The translations under genes and the position numbers were made by a program. Shown piece by piece: positions 46,155-56,814 of a stretch of 64,000 nucleotides of DNA. The notes below the pieces were generated by a model. The model was given only the letters and a program-made list of their open reading frames with translations, searched no databases and was not told the DNA's origin. The stretch's first letter is position 1. Each line of letters starts with the position of its first letter. Source of the stretch: Occultella aeris (GTDB lineage: Bacteria; Actinomycetota; Actinomycetes; Actinomycetales; Beutenbergiaceae). Where the stretch lies: assembly GCF_902703175.1 (NCBI RefSeq), contig NZ_CACRYJ010000069.1, positions 1 through 64,000 on the forward strand, in the 5' to 3' direction.

Positions 46155-47113
46155 TGACGACGACGGCCCCGCCCCCTGGGGCCCATCTCGGCCTGACCTG
46201 GCGTGCCCTCACGGCGGCGGACGTTGACACGGCCGCGGAGCTGGCCTCCCGGGCCGAGGCCGTCGACCGGTCCTTGCACCCGTTCACTCGGGGCCGGATC
46301 GAGGGCCTGCTGCTCTCACCCGGCACCGAGCCTGAGCGCGACTCGCTGGCCGGGTTCGACGGCGCCGGGGTGCTTCGCGCCGCTGGCCTGCTCCAGGCCG
46401 AGTCCTCCCATCCGCGGGTGATGCTGTGGGCGACCCTTGACCCGGCCTGGCGTGGCCGCGGCGTGGGGCGTGCGCTGCTCGGCTGGCAGGAGGGCCGGGC
46501 CCGGGAGATCCTCATGGCCGCGTCCGGGCGCCGGGGCCGGATCGGCGTGCTCGTGGACGAGCACCTCGCGGACCGGCGGCGCATGTGCGTCGCTGCCGGA
46601 TACGCCCCGACCCGCACCGTGCAGAACCTCGAACGTGCCCTCTCGGGCGACGAACCTCCGACGGCGCCGGGCGCTTCCGGTCCGGCCGGAGTGCGCATCG
46701 TCGGTTGGTCCCCGGCCGCCGGCGATGGCGCGAGAGCGGTCCACGACGTGGCGTTCGACCGGGTCGCGGCACAGGACCCGCAGATCTGGTCGGGGCTGCT
46801 GCGGCGGCTCCGCCCGGCGTGGTCGTTCGTCGCGATCGACGGAGCCGAGGTCGTCGGATTCGTGATCTCCAGCCACGACCCGCAGGACGGCCACGGGCGC
46901 GTGGCATACAGCGATCTGCTCGCGGTGCGGCCCGACCGGGCCGGTGCCGGGATCGGGCGCGCTTTGCTCACCACGGCCCTGCACGCATACTCTGCCGATG
47001 ACATGGACGTGGCCCGGCTGGATGTCGATGCCAGGAACCCGGCGCGTGACCTCTACGCGGGGTTCGGGTATCGGCTCCGCGGCTCCGGCGTGCTGTATTC
47101 GATCGAACTGTGA
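46154..47113 (+). CDS. Double-GNAT acetyltransferase
   Basis: 319 residues with two tandem GNAT folds, at about 15-160 and 175-319. Each has a version of the acetyl-CoA-binding loop: AWRGRGVGRALL in the first and PDRAGAGIGRALL in the second. The arrangement resembles MshD (mycothiol synthase) and Eis-like enzymes, but the protein is diverged and the substrate is unknown. The ATG overlaps the parE stop by one base (TGATG), implying coupling; a GTG at 46151 is an alternative. Confidence 0.87.
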   Translation: MTTTAPPPGAHLGLTWRALTAADVDTAAELASRAEAVDRSLHPFTRGRIEGLLLSPGTEPERDSLAGFDGAGVLRAAGLLQAESSHPRVMLWATLDPAWRGRGVGRALLGWQEGRAREILMAASGRRGRIGVLVDEHLADRRRMCVAAGYAPTRTVQNLERALSGDEPPTAPGASGPAGVRIVGWSPAAGDGARAVHDVAFDRVAAQDPQIWSGLLRRLRPAWSFVAIDGAEVVGFVISSHDPQDGHGRVAYSDLLAVRPDRAGAGIGRALLTTALHAYSADDMDVARLDVDARNPARDLYAGFGYRLRGSGVLYSIEL

Positions 47114-47195
47114 GACCTGACGTGTACCTGATCCACCACTCCCACCTGCCGCGTGCGCGGACCACTTCCTCTCCTGCGCCCACCCCGGCGGCCGG

Positions 47196-48242
47196 ATGAC
47201 CCAGGAGAACGCGCCCGACCTCGCCCCCCTCGCCGAGCGCGCGCGGGCCCCGCGCCTGCTCACGCTCCCCTCCGCGGAGACCGGGCTGACCTGGCGGGCC
47301 CTCGACGTCGGTGACGTGCAGGAGCTGCACGCGTTGTTCGCCCGGGTCGAGTCCCACGACAACCCGCCCTACCGGACCACGCTCGAGGAAGCCGCGGAGA
47401 CGTTCCAGGGCGACTGGAAGGATGCGCCGAACAACACCCTCGGCGGGTTCGACCCCGCTGGGACGCTCCAGGCCTACGGCACCGTGACCGCGCAGCCCGG
47501 CGACGTGCGTTCGGTGCGGGCGTTCCTCGAAGGGGGCGTGGACCCCGACTGGCGGCGCCGGGGCATCGGTTCCGCGGTGCTCCGGTGGCAGGTGGACCGG
47601 TCCCGCCAGGTGCTCGCCGCGTCCGGAAAGGACGTCCCGGGCCGGATCGTGGTGCACGTGGAGGACGGCATGACGGACTCGGTGCGGATGCTGACCGAGC
47701 AGGGCTTCAGCCCGCGGCGCTGGTACACCGAGATGCGCCGGGACCTGAACCTCGAGCTGCCGGCCGTGAAGTTGCGGAGCAGCCTCGACCTGGTGCCGTG
47801 GTCCGCCGAGCTCGACGACCAGGTCCGGCTTGCCCACAACGAGTCCTTCCGCGACCACTGGGGTTCCGAGCCGCACACCGTGGAGACCTGGCAGGAGGGC
47901 CGCACCTACTTCGCGCCCACCTGGAGCTTCCTCGTGCTCGACCGCACGAGCGACCGCGCCCAGGTGGCCGGCTACCTGCTCTCCGGACGCTACGAACAGG
48001 ACTGGGACTCCCTCGGCTGGACCGAGGGGTACATCGACATCCTCGGCGTCCGGCGCGAGTGGCGCGGCCAACGGATCGCGACGGCACTGCTCGCCCGTGC
48101 CATGGCCGCCTACCGGGAGGACGGCATGGAGTACGCCGGTCTCGGCATCGACACCGACCAGCCGACCGGTGCGTTCGGCCTCTACGGCAACCTCCAGTTC
48201 GAGCCCACCCGCGGTTCGACGATGTATACGATCGAGGTGTGA
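47196..48242 (+). CDS. Double-GNAT acetyltransferase, paralogue
   Basis: 348 residues, two tandem GNAT domains (about 25-180 and 190-348). CoA loops are PDWRRRGIGSAVLRW and REWRGQRIATALL; the C-terminal part (GAFGLYGNLQFEPTRGSTMYTIE) is MshD-like. It shares architecture and segments such as TGLTWRAL with the preceding gene (LGLTWRAL), so the two look like diverged tandem duplicates. The ATG at 47196 lacks a strong ribosome-binding site. The stop overlaps the next gene by four bases. Confidence 0.88.
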   Translation: MTQENAPDLAPLAERARAPRLLTLPSAETGLTWRALDVGDVQELHALFARVESHDNPPYRTTLEEAAETFQGDWKDAPNNTLGGFDPAGTLQAYGTVTAQPGDVRSVRAFLEGGVDPDWRRRGIGSAVLRWQVDRSRQVLAASGKDVPGRIVVHVEDGMTDSVRMLTEQGFSPRRWYTEMRRDLNLELPAVKLRSSLDLVPWSAELDDQVRLAHNESFRDHWGSEPHTVETWQEGRTYFAPTWSFLVLDRTSDRAQVAGYLLSGRYEQDWDSLGWTEGYIDILGVRREWRGQRIATALLARAMAAYREDGMEYAGLGIDTDQPTGAFGLYGNLQFEPTRGSTMYTIEV

Positions 48243-49045
48243 GTGCGACGGTGCGTCAGGTCCTGCGGGGACTGAGCCGCCGGACCAGGGTGCTCGGTGG
48301 CGCCTACGTCGCCGTCGGCGCCGTCCACCTCGCCTCGCGACTGGTCGACGGCGGCGCAGGCGTGGCCGGCGTCTCCCAGATCCTGCTGATGCCCGCGCTC
48401 GGCGCCGCCTTCTGCTCGGCGGTCGCCGACCTCGGACCGGTCCGGCGCCGCACCGTCGCGCTGGTGACGGCCGGCATGGCCGCGTCCTGGGCCGGGGACA
48501 CCATCCCGAGGTTCGTCACCGGTGACGCCGGCTTCCTCGGCATGGTGGGCGGCTTCCTGGTGGCGCAGGCCTGCTACCTGGCCGCCTTCGCGCCATACGC
48601 CGCGAAGGCCTGGCGACGGCGGCCGGCACCGGTGCTCGCCGCCGGCGCCGCGTTCGCGGCCGGGTTCGGCGCCCTCACGGTGTGGTGCCTGCCCGAGGCC
48701 GGCTTCCTCGGCGGGCCGGTGGTCGGCTACGGGCTGCTCCTGGCCGCGATGGCAGCGGCGAGCACCACCGTGAACCGGGTCACCGCCGTCGGTGGCGCGT
48801 TGTTCTTCGTCTCCGACGCGATGATCGCACTGAACACGTTCTCGCTCTGGTACTCCTTCGGCGCCCACCACCTGGGCGTTATGAGTACCTACATCGCCGC
48901 CCAGGCGCTCCTCGCAACCGGCGTCGTGGCTGTCCTCGCGGCGGACCGGCCGGATCCCGCGCAACCAGCGCAGGCCCGCGCGACAGACCCCACCGCGGAC
49001 CCCGACGTGGACAACGCGGCGGAACCGGCCGCCGTCGCCGACTGA
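48239..49045 (+). CDS. YhhN-family membrane protein (lysoplasmalogenase-like)
   Basis: 268-residue integral membrane protein with about eight helices, matching the YhhN/TMEM86 family, whose characterised members hydrolyse the vinyl ether bond of lysoplasmalogens. Conserved acidic positions appear in SWAGDTIPRF and FFVSDAMIALNTF. The GTG start overlaps the preceding GNAT stop by four bases (GTGA), so the genes are probably coupled. The polar tail after 235 is Ala/Pro/Asp-rich. Activity in this organism is unknown. Confidence 0.84.
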   Translation: MSATVRQVLRGLSRRTRVLGGAYVAVGAVHLASRLVDGGAGVAGVSQILLMPALGAAFCSAVADLGPVRRRTVALVTAGMAASWAGDTIPRFVTGDAGFLGMVGGFLVAQACYLAAFAPYAAKAWRRRPAPVLAAGAAFAAGFGALTVWCLPEAGFLGGPVVGYGLLLAAMAAASTTVNRVTAVGGALFFVSDAMIALNTFSLWYSFGAHHLGVMSTYIAAQALLATGVVAVLAADRPDPAQPAQARATDPTADPDVDNAAEPAAVAD

Positions 49046-49072
49046 CCCAGGGCGACCGGAGCAGCCCCGGGC

Positions 49073-51550
49073 TCAGCCCAGGCCGGCCACGGGCGCGGCG
49101 AGGGCGGTGCCGGAGCCGTCGCGGCGGTCCACGGGCGCTGGGAGGTCGACGCTCTGCCCGCCGGAACCGACGGCCCGCACCGGGTCCGGGGCAACGGACG
49201 CCAGGTACAGGCTGTCCTCGCCCCGCAGGAACCGGTGCGCACGGACCCCTCCGGTGGCGCGGCCCTTGCTCGGGTAGAGCGCGAACGGCGTCACCTTCGC
49301 CGTACCCGGCACGGTGCCCGGCAGTGCGCCGGAGGACCCGGCCAGGGTGACCACCGACGCGGCCGCGGCCGCGTCGGGAGCGAGCGCCCCGAAGAAGACC
49401 ACCGTGTCCCCGGCGGCCAGCTTGATCCCGGCCATGCCCTGGCCGCTGCGGCCCTGCGGGCGGACCGCGCTCGCCGCGAAGTGCAGCAGCTGGGCCTCGG
49501 CAGTGACGAACACGAGCTCGTGGTCGTCGGCGGCGTTCACGGCACCGACGACCTCGTCGCCCTCCTTGAGGGAGATGACCTCCCACGCGTCGCGGTTGCC
49601 CGGGCGGTCCGCGGTGACCCGCTTGACGACCCCGTCCCGGGTGCCGAGGGTCAGCGGCGGCGCGGCGTCGTCCAACGGCGCCAGGCCGACGACCCGCTCG
49701 CCCTTCTCGAGCAGCAGCACCTCGCTGGCCGGCACCCCGCCGGACAGGCTCGGCGGCCCGTCCGTCGGCGGCAGCGACGGGACCTCGATGACGGAGAGCT
49801 TCAGCATCCGGCCGGTGTTCGTGACGGCCCCGACCTCACCCCGGGCCGTTGCGGGGACCTCGGCCCGGAGGGCGTCGTGAGCCGCGCGATGCCCGTCCCG
49901 CCGGGGCGGAGCGTCGTCCGCGGTGCGCGCGAGCAGACCGGTCGCCGAGAGCAGCACCCGGCACGGAGCGTCCGCGACCTCGAGGTCCGGCATGGCCGCC
50001 GCGGACCGCCCGGACCGGGGGGCGCCGTCGGCCGCGGCGGTGGCGGTGGTGCCGCTGGACTCCAGCAGCACCGTGCGTCGTGGCGTCCCGTGCTCGGCAG
50101 CCACCTGGGCCAGCTCGTCGGAGACCACCTGCCGCAGCAGTCCCTCGTCGGCGAGGATCGCGCGCAGCTCCTCGATCTCCCGGGCCAGCTCGTCGCGCTC
50201 GGCCTCCAGTTCTATCCGGGAGAACTTCGTCAGCCGGCGCAGCCGCAGCTCGAGGATGTACTCGGCCTGGGGCTCGGACAGGTCGAACACCGCGATCAGG
50301 CGGGACCGGGCGGCCTCGGCGTCGTCGCTGCTGCGGATCACGGCGATCACCTCGTCGATGTCCGCGATCGCGACCAGCAGCCCCTCCACCAGGTGCAACC
50401 TGTCGATGCGCTTGCCGAGCCGGAACTCGGTCCGGCGGCGGACCACGTCGTAGCGGTGCTGCACGTACACGGTGAGCAGCTCGCGCAGACCGAGGGTGCG
50501 CGGCTGCCCGCCGACCAGGGCCACGTTGTTGATCCCGAAGGACTCCTCCAGCGGGGTCAGCTTGTACAGGTGCGCGAGGACCGCGTCCGGGTTGAACCCG
50601 TTCTTCACCTCGACCACGAGCCGCAGCCCGTTGGTGCGGTCGGTGAGGTCGGTGACGGCCGAGATCCCCTGCAGCTTCTTGGACTGGACCGCGTCCTTGA
50701 TCTTCTCGATGACCCGCTCCGGCCCCACCAGGTAGGGGAGCTCGGTGAACACGATGCCCTTGCGCCGCGGGGTGAGGTTCTCGATCCGGGCGCTCGCACG
50801 GGTGCGGAATGAGCCGCGGCCGCTCGCGTAGGCGTCCCGGATGCCCTCGAGGCCGACGATCTTCCCACCGCCGGGCAGGTCCGGGCCAGGCACGAACCGC
50901 ATCAGGGCCTCGAGGTCCGCGTCGGGGTGAGCGATCAGATGCCGGGCCGCCGCGATCACCTCGACCAGGTTGTGCGGGGGCATGTTCGTGGCCATGCCGA
51001 CGGCGATCCCGCTGGCGCCGTTGACGAGCAGGTTCGGCAGCGCCGAAGGGAGCACCTCCGGCTGGGTGAGCTGATTGTCGTAGTTCGGGACGAAGTCGAC
51101 GACGTTCTCGTCCAGGCCCGCGGTCATCACCATCGCGGCCGTGGCGAGCCGGGCCTCGGTGTACCGGGGCGCCGCGGGACCGTCGTCGAGCGAGCCGAAG
51201 TTGCCGTGCCCGTCCACGAGCGGCAGGCGCAGCGAGAACGGCTGGGCCATCCGGACCAGGGCGTCGTAGATGGCGGTGTCCCCGTGCGGGTGCAGCTTGC
51301 CCATCACCTCGCCGACCACGCGTGCCGACTTCACGTGCCCGCGGTCGGGCCGGAGCCCCATGTCGGCCATCTGGTAGAGGATCCGGCGCTGCACGGGCTT
51401 CAGCCCGTCCCGGGCGTCGGGCAGCGCCCGTGCGTAGATGACGGAGTACGCGTACTCGAGGAACGATCCCTGCATCTCCGCGGAGACGTCGATGTCGATG
51501 ATGTTCGTGGGATCGGAGCCGGGGGTGGTGCCGGTGGTGCGTCGTGCCAT
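49073..51550 (-). CDS. parC: DNA topoisomerase IV subunit A
   Basis: Breakage-reunion subunit, 825 residues. The catalytic tyrosine is Y130 (APRYTEARL), and the quinolone-resistance region [17 protein letters not shown] lies at 88-104. The C-terminal third (after about 500) forms the DNA-wrapping beta-propeller; it lacks an obvious GyrA box (QRRGGKG), supporting ParC. ATG 51550 begins MARRTTGTT. It is convergent with the parE-GNAT-GNAT-yhhN unit, 27 nt apart. Confidence 0.94.
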   Translation of the reverse strand: MARRTTGTTPGSDPTNIIDIDVSAEMQGSFLEYAYSVIYARALPDARDGLKPVQRRILYQMADMGLRPDRGHVKSARVVGEVMGKLHPHGDTAIYDALVRMAQPFSLRLPLVDGHGNFGSLDDGPAAPRYTEARLATAAMVMTAGLDENVVDFVPNYDNQLTQPEVLPSALPNLLVNGASGIAVGMATNMPPHNLVEVIAAARHLIAHPDADLEALMRFVPGPDLPGGGKIVGLEGIRDAYASGRGSFRTRASARIENLTPRRKGIVFTELPYLVGPERVIEKIKDAVQSKKLQGISAVTDLTDRTNGLRLVVEVKNGFNPDAVLAHLYKLTPLEESFGINNVALVGGQPRTLGLRELLTVYVQHRYDVVRRRTEFRLGKRIDRLHLVEGLLVAIADIDEVIAVIRSSDDAEAARSRLIAVFDLSEPQAEYILELRLRRLTKFSRIELEAERDELAREIEELRAILADEGLLRQVVSDELAQVAAEHGTPRRTVLLESSGTTATAAADGAPRSGRSAAAMPDLEVADAPCRVLLSATGLLARTADDAPPRRDGHRAAHDALRAEVPATARGEVGAVTNTGRMLKLSVIEVPSLPPTDGPPSLSGGVPASEVLLLEKGERVVGLAPLDDAAPPLTLGTRDGVVKRVTADRPGNRDAWEVISLKEGDEVVGAVNAADDHELVFVTAEAQLLHFAASAVRPQGRSGQGMAGIKLAAGDTVVFFGALAPDAAAAASVVTLAGSSGALPGTVPGTAKVTPFALYPSKGRATGGVRAHRFLRGEDSLYLASVAPDPVRAVGSGGQSVDLPAPVDRRDGSGTALAAPVAGLG

Positions 51551-51632
51551 GGGTCCATTCTCACCGATCATGGCCGCCAACCCCGCCGTCCCACACCGAG
51601 GAGATGGGAGCCGGCTGACTAGGATCGAGGAC

Positions 51633-54320
51633 ATGCACAGCCAGGAGCCCGCGGCGGCGAGCGAGCCCCGAGCGGCCGACGGCGTCGAGCCCGGCGCGCC
51701 GGAGTACCCGGCGCACTGGGAGGCGGACGTCGTGCTGCGGGACGGGTCCACGGCCCGGATCCGGCCGATCCGCCCGGACGACGCCGACGCGTTGCAGCGG
51801 TTCCACACCAGGCAGTCCCCGGAGTCCATCTACCTGCGCTTCTTCGCGCCCCTGGAACGGCTCCCGGACCGGGACCTGCACCGGTTCACCCACGTCGACC
51901 ACTCCGACCGGGTCGCGCTGGTGCTGCTCCTCGGCGACGACATCGTCGCGGTCGGGCGGTTCGACCGGCTCGGCGGCGGGGACGCCGAGGTGGCGTTCAA
52001 CGTCCTCGACGACGTCCAGGGCAAAGGGCTCGGCTCGGTCCTGCTGGAGCACCTGGCCGCGGCCGGCCGCGAGCTCGGGGTGCGCAGGTTCGTCGCGGAC
52101 GTGCTGCCTCAGAACACCCGGATGGTGCGGGTGTTCTCCGACGCGGGCTACGACGTGGACCAGGCCCTCGACGACGGCGTACTCGCGGTCTCCTTCACGA
52201 TCCGGCCGACCGACCGGTCGCTGGCCGTGCTCGCCGAGCGCGAACAGCGCGCCGAGGCGCTCTCCATGGCCGGGCTGCTCGACCCCGGCGCGGTGCTCGT
52301 GTACGGCGCAGGTCCCGACGGCGTCCGGTTCGGTGAGCGGCTGCGCGCGACCATCGAGGGCGGCCACTACGCCGGGACGGTCCGCTGCGTCGGGCTGCCG
52401 GGCGGCCCGGCGACGTTGGCCGACGTCGCCGACGCGGGCCCGTTCGACCTCGCCCTGGTCGCCGCGCCCGCCGTCGGGGTTCCGGCGATGCTCGGCGACC
52501 TCGCCGGCCTCGGCGTGCACGGCGTGGTGCTCTACTCCGGCGGGTTCACCACCGCCACCCACGAGGGCCGAGTGACCCAGCGGGTGCTGGTCCGAGCCGC
52601 CCGCGAGGCAGGGCTGCGCCTGGTCGGCCCGCACTCGTTCGGGCTGGTCACCGGCGGCGCCAACGGACACCTGAACGCGACCACGTCCCAGCGCCGCCTG
52701 CGGGAGGGCACCGTCGGGCTGTTCTGCCAGTCCGGAGCTGCGGGCCTGGCGATGGTCACCGGTGCCGCCGATCGGGACCTCGGGGTGTCCTCGTTCCTGT
52801 CCGCCGGGCACCGCGTGGACGTCTCGGGCAACGACACGATGCAGTTCTGGCTCGCCGACGAACGCACCCGCGTGAGTGCCCTGCGCTTCGAGTCGATCGG
52901 GAACCCGCGCAAGTTCTCCCGGGTCGCGCGCCGGCTCTCGGAGAAGGGGCCGGTGATCACGATGATCGCCGGCACCACCGGCCAGCTGAACCCACCGGGG
53001 CACGCCGTGCGGATCTCCCGGGAGCCGCGGCGCGCCCTCGACGAACTGATGAGGCAGGCCGGGGTGATCAGCGCCGAGACGATCCCCGAGCTCCTCGACC
53101 TGGCCACCCTGTTCTCAGAGCAGCCGCTGCCGGCGGGACGGCGGGTGCTGGTGCTGACCAACTCCGGCACCCAGGCGGCCGTGATCGCCGAGCTGCTCGG
53201 CGGCGGCGGGCTGCAGGTCGCGGGCACCCCGACCGCCCTCGTGCCGACCGCGGGCCCCGACGCCTACCGGGAGGTCATCGACGCGGCCCTGGCGCGGGAG
53301 GACTGGGACGCGGCCATCGTCGCGTACGTGCCGATCCTCGACGACGTGGGCTCCGCCGTCGGGCCCGAGATCGCCCGGCTCGCCGAGCGCTCCGGCCGCA
53401 CCACGGTGGCCTGCGTGTTCGGGTCCGCCGGGTTGACGCCCGAACTGGCCACCGCCCAGGTGCGGGTACCGGGCTTCTCGACCGTGGAGGCGGCCACCCA
53501 CGCGCTCGTCCAGGCGGCCCGCTACCAGGACTGGCGCAGCGCGGACCGGGGCCGCCGCGTCGACCCGGACGACATCGACCGACGCCGCGCGAAGGAGCTG
53601 GTCCAGGCCGAGCTGGCCGACCTGCCGCGCGGGTTGACGAAGCGACTCAGCCCGGAGCGGGCCGCCGAGCTGCTGGCCACCCACGGGCTGCAGAAGTGGC
53701 GTGAGATCACCGTCAAGGATGCCGACGGGGCCGTCACGGCCGCCGAGGAGCTCGGGTGGCCGGTCGCGCTGAAGACCTCGGACGAGGTGCTGCGCCACCG
53801 GGCCGACCTCGGCGGCGTACGGCTGGACCTGTCGAACCCGGCCGAGCTGCGCGAGGCGTTCGCGCAGAGCGAGGCCCGGGTGCGCGCCATGGTGGGCCGC
53901 GGCACCACCTTCGACGTGCAGTCGATGGCCCCGACGGGCGCCGCATGTGTGGTCCGGGCCACCGAGGACGAGCTGTACGGGCCGATCATCAGCGCCGGCC
54001 TCGGCGGGGACGCCGTCGAACTGCTCGGGGACGTCTCCTACCGGGTCCCGCCGCTGACCGACGTGGACGCCCTCGAGATGATCCGCTCCCTGCGTGCGTC
54101 CGCCCGGCTGTTCGGGCACCGCGGGCTGCCCGCCCTGGACATCGCCGCGCTCACGGACGCGATCGGCCGGGTCAGCATCCTCAAGGACGAGCTGGCCGAG
54201 GTCACCTCGATCACCCTGAACCCCGTGCTCGTATCCGAGACCGGCGCCGCCATCCTCGGGGCGAGCGTGGACGTCGGCCATCCGGCCCGGGGGGACGCTG
54301 CGCGACGGGTGCTGCCGTGA
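51633..54320 (+). CDS. GNAT acetyltransferase fused to acyl-CoA synthetase (NDP-forming)-like domains, Pat type
   Basis: 895 residues. An N-terminal GNAT domain (about 30-190: [30 protein letters not shown]) is followed by a CoA-binding Rossmann domain (about 210-310), a succinyl-CoA-ligase-like domain (about 320-640) and an ATP-grasp domain (about 670-890: [22 protein letters not shown]). This is the layout of actinobacterial protein lysine acetyltransferases (Pat) that modify acyl-CoA synthetases. TAGGAT (51620-51625) lies 7 nt before the ATG. Whether the synthetase part is catalytic is unclear. Confidence 0.9.
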   Translation: MHSQEPAAASEPRAADGVEPGAPEYPAHWEADVVLRDGSTARIRPIRPDDADALQRFHTRQSPESIYLRFFAPLERLPDRDLHRFTHVDHSDRVALVLLLGDDIVAVGRFDRLGGGDAEVAFNVLDDVQGKGLGSVLLEHLAAAGRELGVRRFVADVLPQNTRMVRVFSDAGYDVDQALDDGVLAVSFTIRPTDRSLAVLAEREQRAEALSMAGLLDPGAVLVYGAGPDGVRFGERLRATIEGGHYAGTVRCVGLPGGPATLADVADAGPFDLALVAAPAVGVPAMLGDLAGLGVHGVVLYSGGFTTATHEGRVTQRVLVRAAREAGLRLVGPHSFGLVTGGANGHLNATTSQRRLREGTVGLFCQSGAAGLAMVTGAADRDLGVSSFLSAGHRVDVSGNDTMQFWLADERTRVSALRFESIGNPRKFSRVARRLSEKGPVITMIAGTTGQLNPPGHAVRISREPRRALDELMRQAGVISAETIPELLDLATLFSEQPLPAGRRVLVLTNSGTQAAVIAELLGGGGLQVAGTPTALVPTAGPDAYREVIDAALAREDWDAAIVAYVPILDDVGSAVGPEIARLAERSGRTTVACVFGSAGLTPELATAQVRVPGFSTVEAATHALVQAARYQDWRSADRGRRVDPDDIDRRRAKELVQAELADLPRGLTKRLSPERAAELLATHGLQKWREITVKDADGAVTAAEELGWPVALKTSDEVLRHRADLGGVRLDLSNPAELREAFAQSEARVRAMVGRGTTFDVQSMAPTGAACVVRATEDELYGPIISAGLGGDAVELLGDVSYRVPPLTDVDALEMIRSLRASARLFGHRGLPALDIAALTDAIGRVSILKDELAEVTSITLNPVLVSETGAAILGASVDVGHPARGDAARRVLP

Positions 54321-54372
54321 CCTGCGAGGAGACCGTGAGCCCAGGATCGCCGTGAGGTGGGAGACTGGGGCG

Positions 54373-54963
54373 GTGCAGAAGTCACGAGCCCAACAGATGC
54401 GCCACCTGCGCAGCGATATCGAGCGCGCCGGTTACTACCCGTCGCTGGTCGCCGACGTCCTGGAGATCGCCCTCGCCGGTGAGGAGGTCGTCGCGCACCT
54501 GGTGCACCCCGAGACCGTCTTCGACCGCACCGAGGTGCGCCGGCACGTCACCGCGCTGACGCTCACGCCCACCCGGCTGATCGTCGCCCACGTGGACGAC
54601 GTGCCGCCCGAGGAGGTCGACGGCGCCTCGACCGCCGCCGCCACCACGGAGGCCGTACCGATCGGTGCGATCCGGTCGGTGGCGCTCACCCACGGGGTCG
54701 TCGACCCGGCCGTCTACCAGCAGGGCAGTGGTGGCACCGAGCTGACGCTGGCCCTGAACTGGGGTTCGGTACAGCGGATCGATCTCGAGCCCGCGACGTG
54801 CCCCGACCCCAACTGCGAGGCCGACCACGGCTACACCGGCACATCGATGCCGGACGACCTGGTGGTCCGGGTCAGCGCTGAGGCCGAAGGGGCGGACGCG
54901 ATGGCCGCGGCGGTCTCGTTCGCGGCGGCGCTGTCCGCCGCCACCGCACGCACCGGCGCGTGA
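54373..54963 (+). CDS. DUF5998 family protein
   Basis: Soluble actinobacterial protein of unknown function, 196 residues. It carries the family pattern ERAGYYPSLVADVL at the start, EVRRHVTALTLTPTRLIVAH, and the metal-site-like CPDPNCEADHGYTGTS near 145-160, where two Cys, an Asp and a His could bind a metal. GAGACT (54361-54366) sits 6 nt before the GTG. It overlaps the next gene by four bases and forms a unit with the phosphodiesterase and thymidine kinase. Confidence 0.87.
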   Translation: MQKSRAQQMRHLRSDIERAGYYPSLVADVLEIALAGEEVVAHLVHPETVFDRTEVRRHVTALTLTPTRLIVAHVDDVPPEEVDGASTAAATTEAVPIGAIRSVALTHGVVDPAVYQQGSGGTELTLALNWGSVQRIDLEPATCPDPNCEADHGYTGTSMPDDLVVRVSAEAEGADAMAAAVSFAAALSAATARTGA

Positions 54964-56147
54964 GCGCACCGGCCGCCCCCGGCACCGCCGCCGAGCCGGC
55001 GGGCACGCTGGGTCAGGTCCTGTGGGGTGCCGTCGGCGCCTGCGGGATCGATCTCGCCATGCCCGACGGCGCAGCGACCTCGAGCATGGACGTGGCGGCC
55101 GCGCTCGGCCTGCCGCAGGCCCGCAAGGCGGTCGTCGTGCTCGTCGACGGCCTCGGCTGGCACAACCTCACCGACCGTGCGGACGTGGCGCCGTTCCTGA
55201 CGTCGACGGGCCGGCTGGACGCGCTGACGTGCGCGTTCCCGTCGACGACCGCGACGAACCTCGGCTACTTCGGCACCGGCCGGGCCGGCGGCGAGACCGG
55301 GCTGCTCGGCTACACCGTCCGGGAACCCCGGGGCCGGCTGATGAACATGATCTCGTGGAACACCGGCGCGGACCCACTGGCCTGGCAGCGCCGGCCCACC
55401 GTGTTCGAACGTCTCGAGGAGGCCGACCGGTCCGCGGTCAGCGTCGGCCCGTGGCGGTTCGCCTCCTCGCCCCTGACCAGGGCGGCCCTGCGTGGCTCGG
55501 AGTTCCTGCCCGCCGAGACGCTTCCCGAGCGCGTGGACACCGCGCTGGGTGCGCTGCGGGAGGTGGACGTGGACCTCGTGTACCTGTACTGGGGCGACGT
55601 CGACTCGACCGGCCACCACGAGGGGTGGCGCTCGGGGGAGTGGGCGGACGCGCTCGCGCACACCGATGCCGAGCTCGCGCGGCTGGCCCGGCTCCTCCCG
55701 CTCGGCACGACGATGGTGGTGACGGCCGACCACGGGATGGTCGACATCCCCCACGGGCCGAGCACGCACGTCGCTGGGCCGGCGCGGGTCGACGTCGCCG
55801 ACCGTCCGGACCTGGCCGCCGACGTGGACCTGGTGGCCGGCGAGCCCCGAGCGGTGCACCTGTACAGCCGTCCGGGCGCCGCGGAACAGGTCCGGGAGGT
55901 GTGGGCCGATGCCCTCGGCGACCGCGCCCGGGTGCTGTCCCGGGCCGAGGTGATCGAGGCCGGGCTGCTCGGCCCGGTCGACCCGAGGTTCACGGAGGTC
56001 ATCGGAGACGTCGTGGTGGCCGCGCTCGGTGACCTCGCCGTGCATGACTCGCGAACCCAGACCGCGGCGTCGCTCACCCTGGTCGGGATGCACGGCTCGA
56101 TCACCGCGGCCGAGCGCACCGTGCCGCTCGTGGTGCTGGAGGGCTGA
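54960..56147 (+). CDS. Alkaline phosphatase-superfamily nucleotide pyrophosphatase/phosphodiesterase
   Basis: 395 residues of the type I phosphodiesterase/nucleotide pyrophosphatase fold. The first metal-binding segment is VVVLVDGLGWHNL (Asp). The nucleophile is probably the threonine in AFPSTTATNLGYFGTG, and other metal ligands lie in WGDVDSTGHHEGW and VTADHGMVDIP. No signal peptide is evident, so it is probably cytoplasmic. GTGA overlaps the DUF5998 stop, and the stop overlaps the tdk start by one base. Confidence 0.9.
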   Translation: MSAPAAPGTAAEPAGTLGQVLWGAVGACGIDLAMPDGAATSSMDVAAALGLPQARKAVVVLVDGLGWHNLTDRADVAPFLTSTGRLDALTCAFPSTTATNLGYFGTGRAGGETGLLGYTVREPRGRLMNMISWNTGADPLAWQRRPTVFERLEEADRSAVSVGPWRFASSPLTRAALRGSEFLPAETLPERVDTALGALREVDVDLVYLYWGDVDSTGHHEGWRSGEWADALAHTDAELARLARLLPLGTTMVVTADHGMVDIPHGPSTHVAGPARVDVADRPDLAADVDLVAGEPRAVHLYSRPGAAEQVREVWADALGDRARVLSRAEVIEAGLLGPVDPRFTEVIGDVVVAALGDLAVHDSRTQTAASLTLVGMHGSITAAERTVPLVVLEG

Positions 56148-56794
56148 TGGCGGACCTGGTGTTCTTCTCGGGAACGATGGACTGTGGAAAGTCCACGCTG
56201 GCCCTGCAGATGGACTACACCCACGCCACTCGGGGCCGCCGTGGGGTGATCTTCAGCCGCAACGACCGGGCCGGTGCCGAGATGCTCTCCTCCCGCCTCG
56301 GCCTGGCCGTCCCCGCGGTCGAGGTCACCGAGCAGACCGACTTCTGGCGCGAGGTGGTGCACCGCCGCACCCGCGGCCAGGTGGTCGACTACCTCATCTG
56401 CGACGAAGCACAGTTCTATGCGCCCGAGCAGATCGAGCAACTGGCGCGCGTCGTCGACGACCTCGTCGTGGACGTGTTCGCGTTCGGGATCACCACCGAC
56501 TTCCGGACGCGGCTGTTCCCCGGATCGGCGCGCCTGCTCGCGCTGGCCGACCGGGTCGAGGTGCTCCAGGTGCGTGCCCTGTGCTGGTGCGGGCGCCGAG
56601 CCACCCACAACGCCCGCACGGTCGGCGGCGTCATGGTTACCGAGGGTGAGCAGATGGTGGTCGGCAACACCGGAGCCGGCACCGGGGAGGTGGGCTACGA
56701 GGTACTCTGCCGGCGGCACCACCGGGCCGGCCTGACCGCTGCCTCCGCACACGCGCCGAGCCCGTCGCCGGATCCGCTGGATCTGAGCGGCTGA
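56147..56794 (+). CDS. tdk: Thymidine kinase, type II
   Basis: Phosphorylates thymidine in nucleotide salvage, 215 residues. The P-loop is GTMDCGKST (9-17) and the Walker B-like segment is CDEAQF (about 84-89). Zinc ligands are CWC near 146-148 and CRRHH near the C-terminus. The ATG overlaps the phosphodiesterase stop by one base, so the three genes are coupled. A 25-residue Ser/Pro-rich tail follows the enzyme core. Confidence 0.95.
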   Translation: MADLVFFSGTMDCGKSTLALQMDYTHATRGRRGVIFSRNDRAGAEMLSSRLGLAVPAVEVTEQTDFWREVVHRRTRGQVVDYLICDEAQFYAPEQIEQLARVVDDLVVDVFAFGITTDFRTRLFPGSARLLALADRVEVLQVRALCWCGRRATHNARTVGGVMVTEGEQMVVGNTGAGTGEVGYEVLCRRHHRAGLTAASAHAPSPSPDPLDLSG

Positions 56795-56814
56795 GAGTCT
56801 GCCGGGACGCGCGG

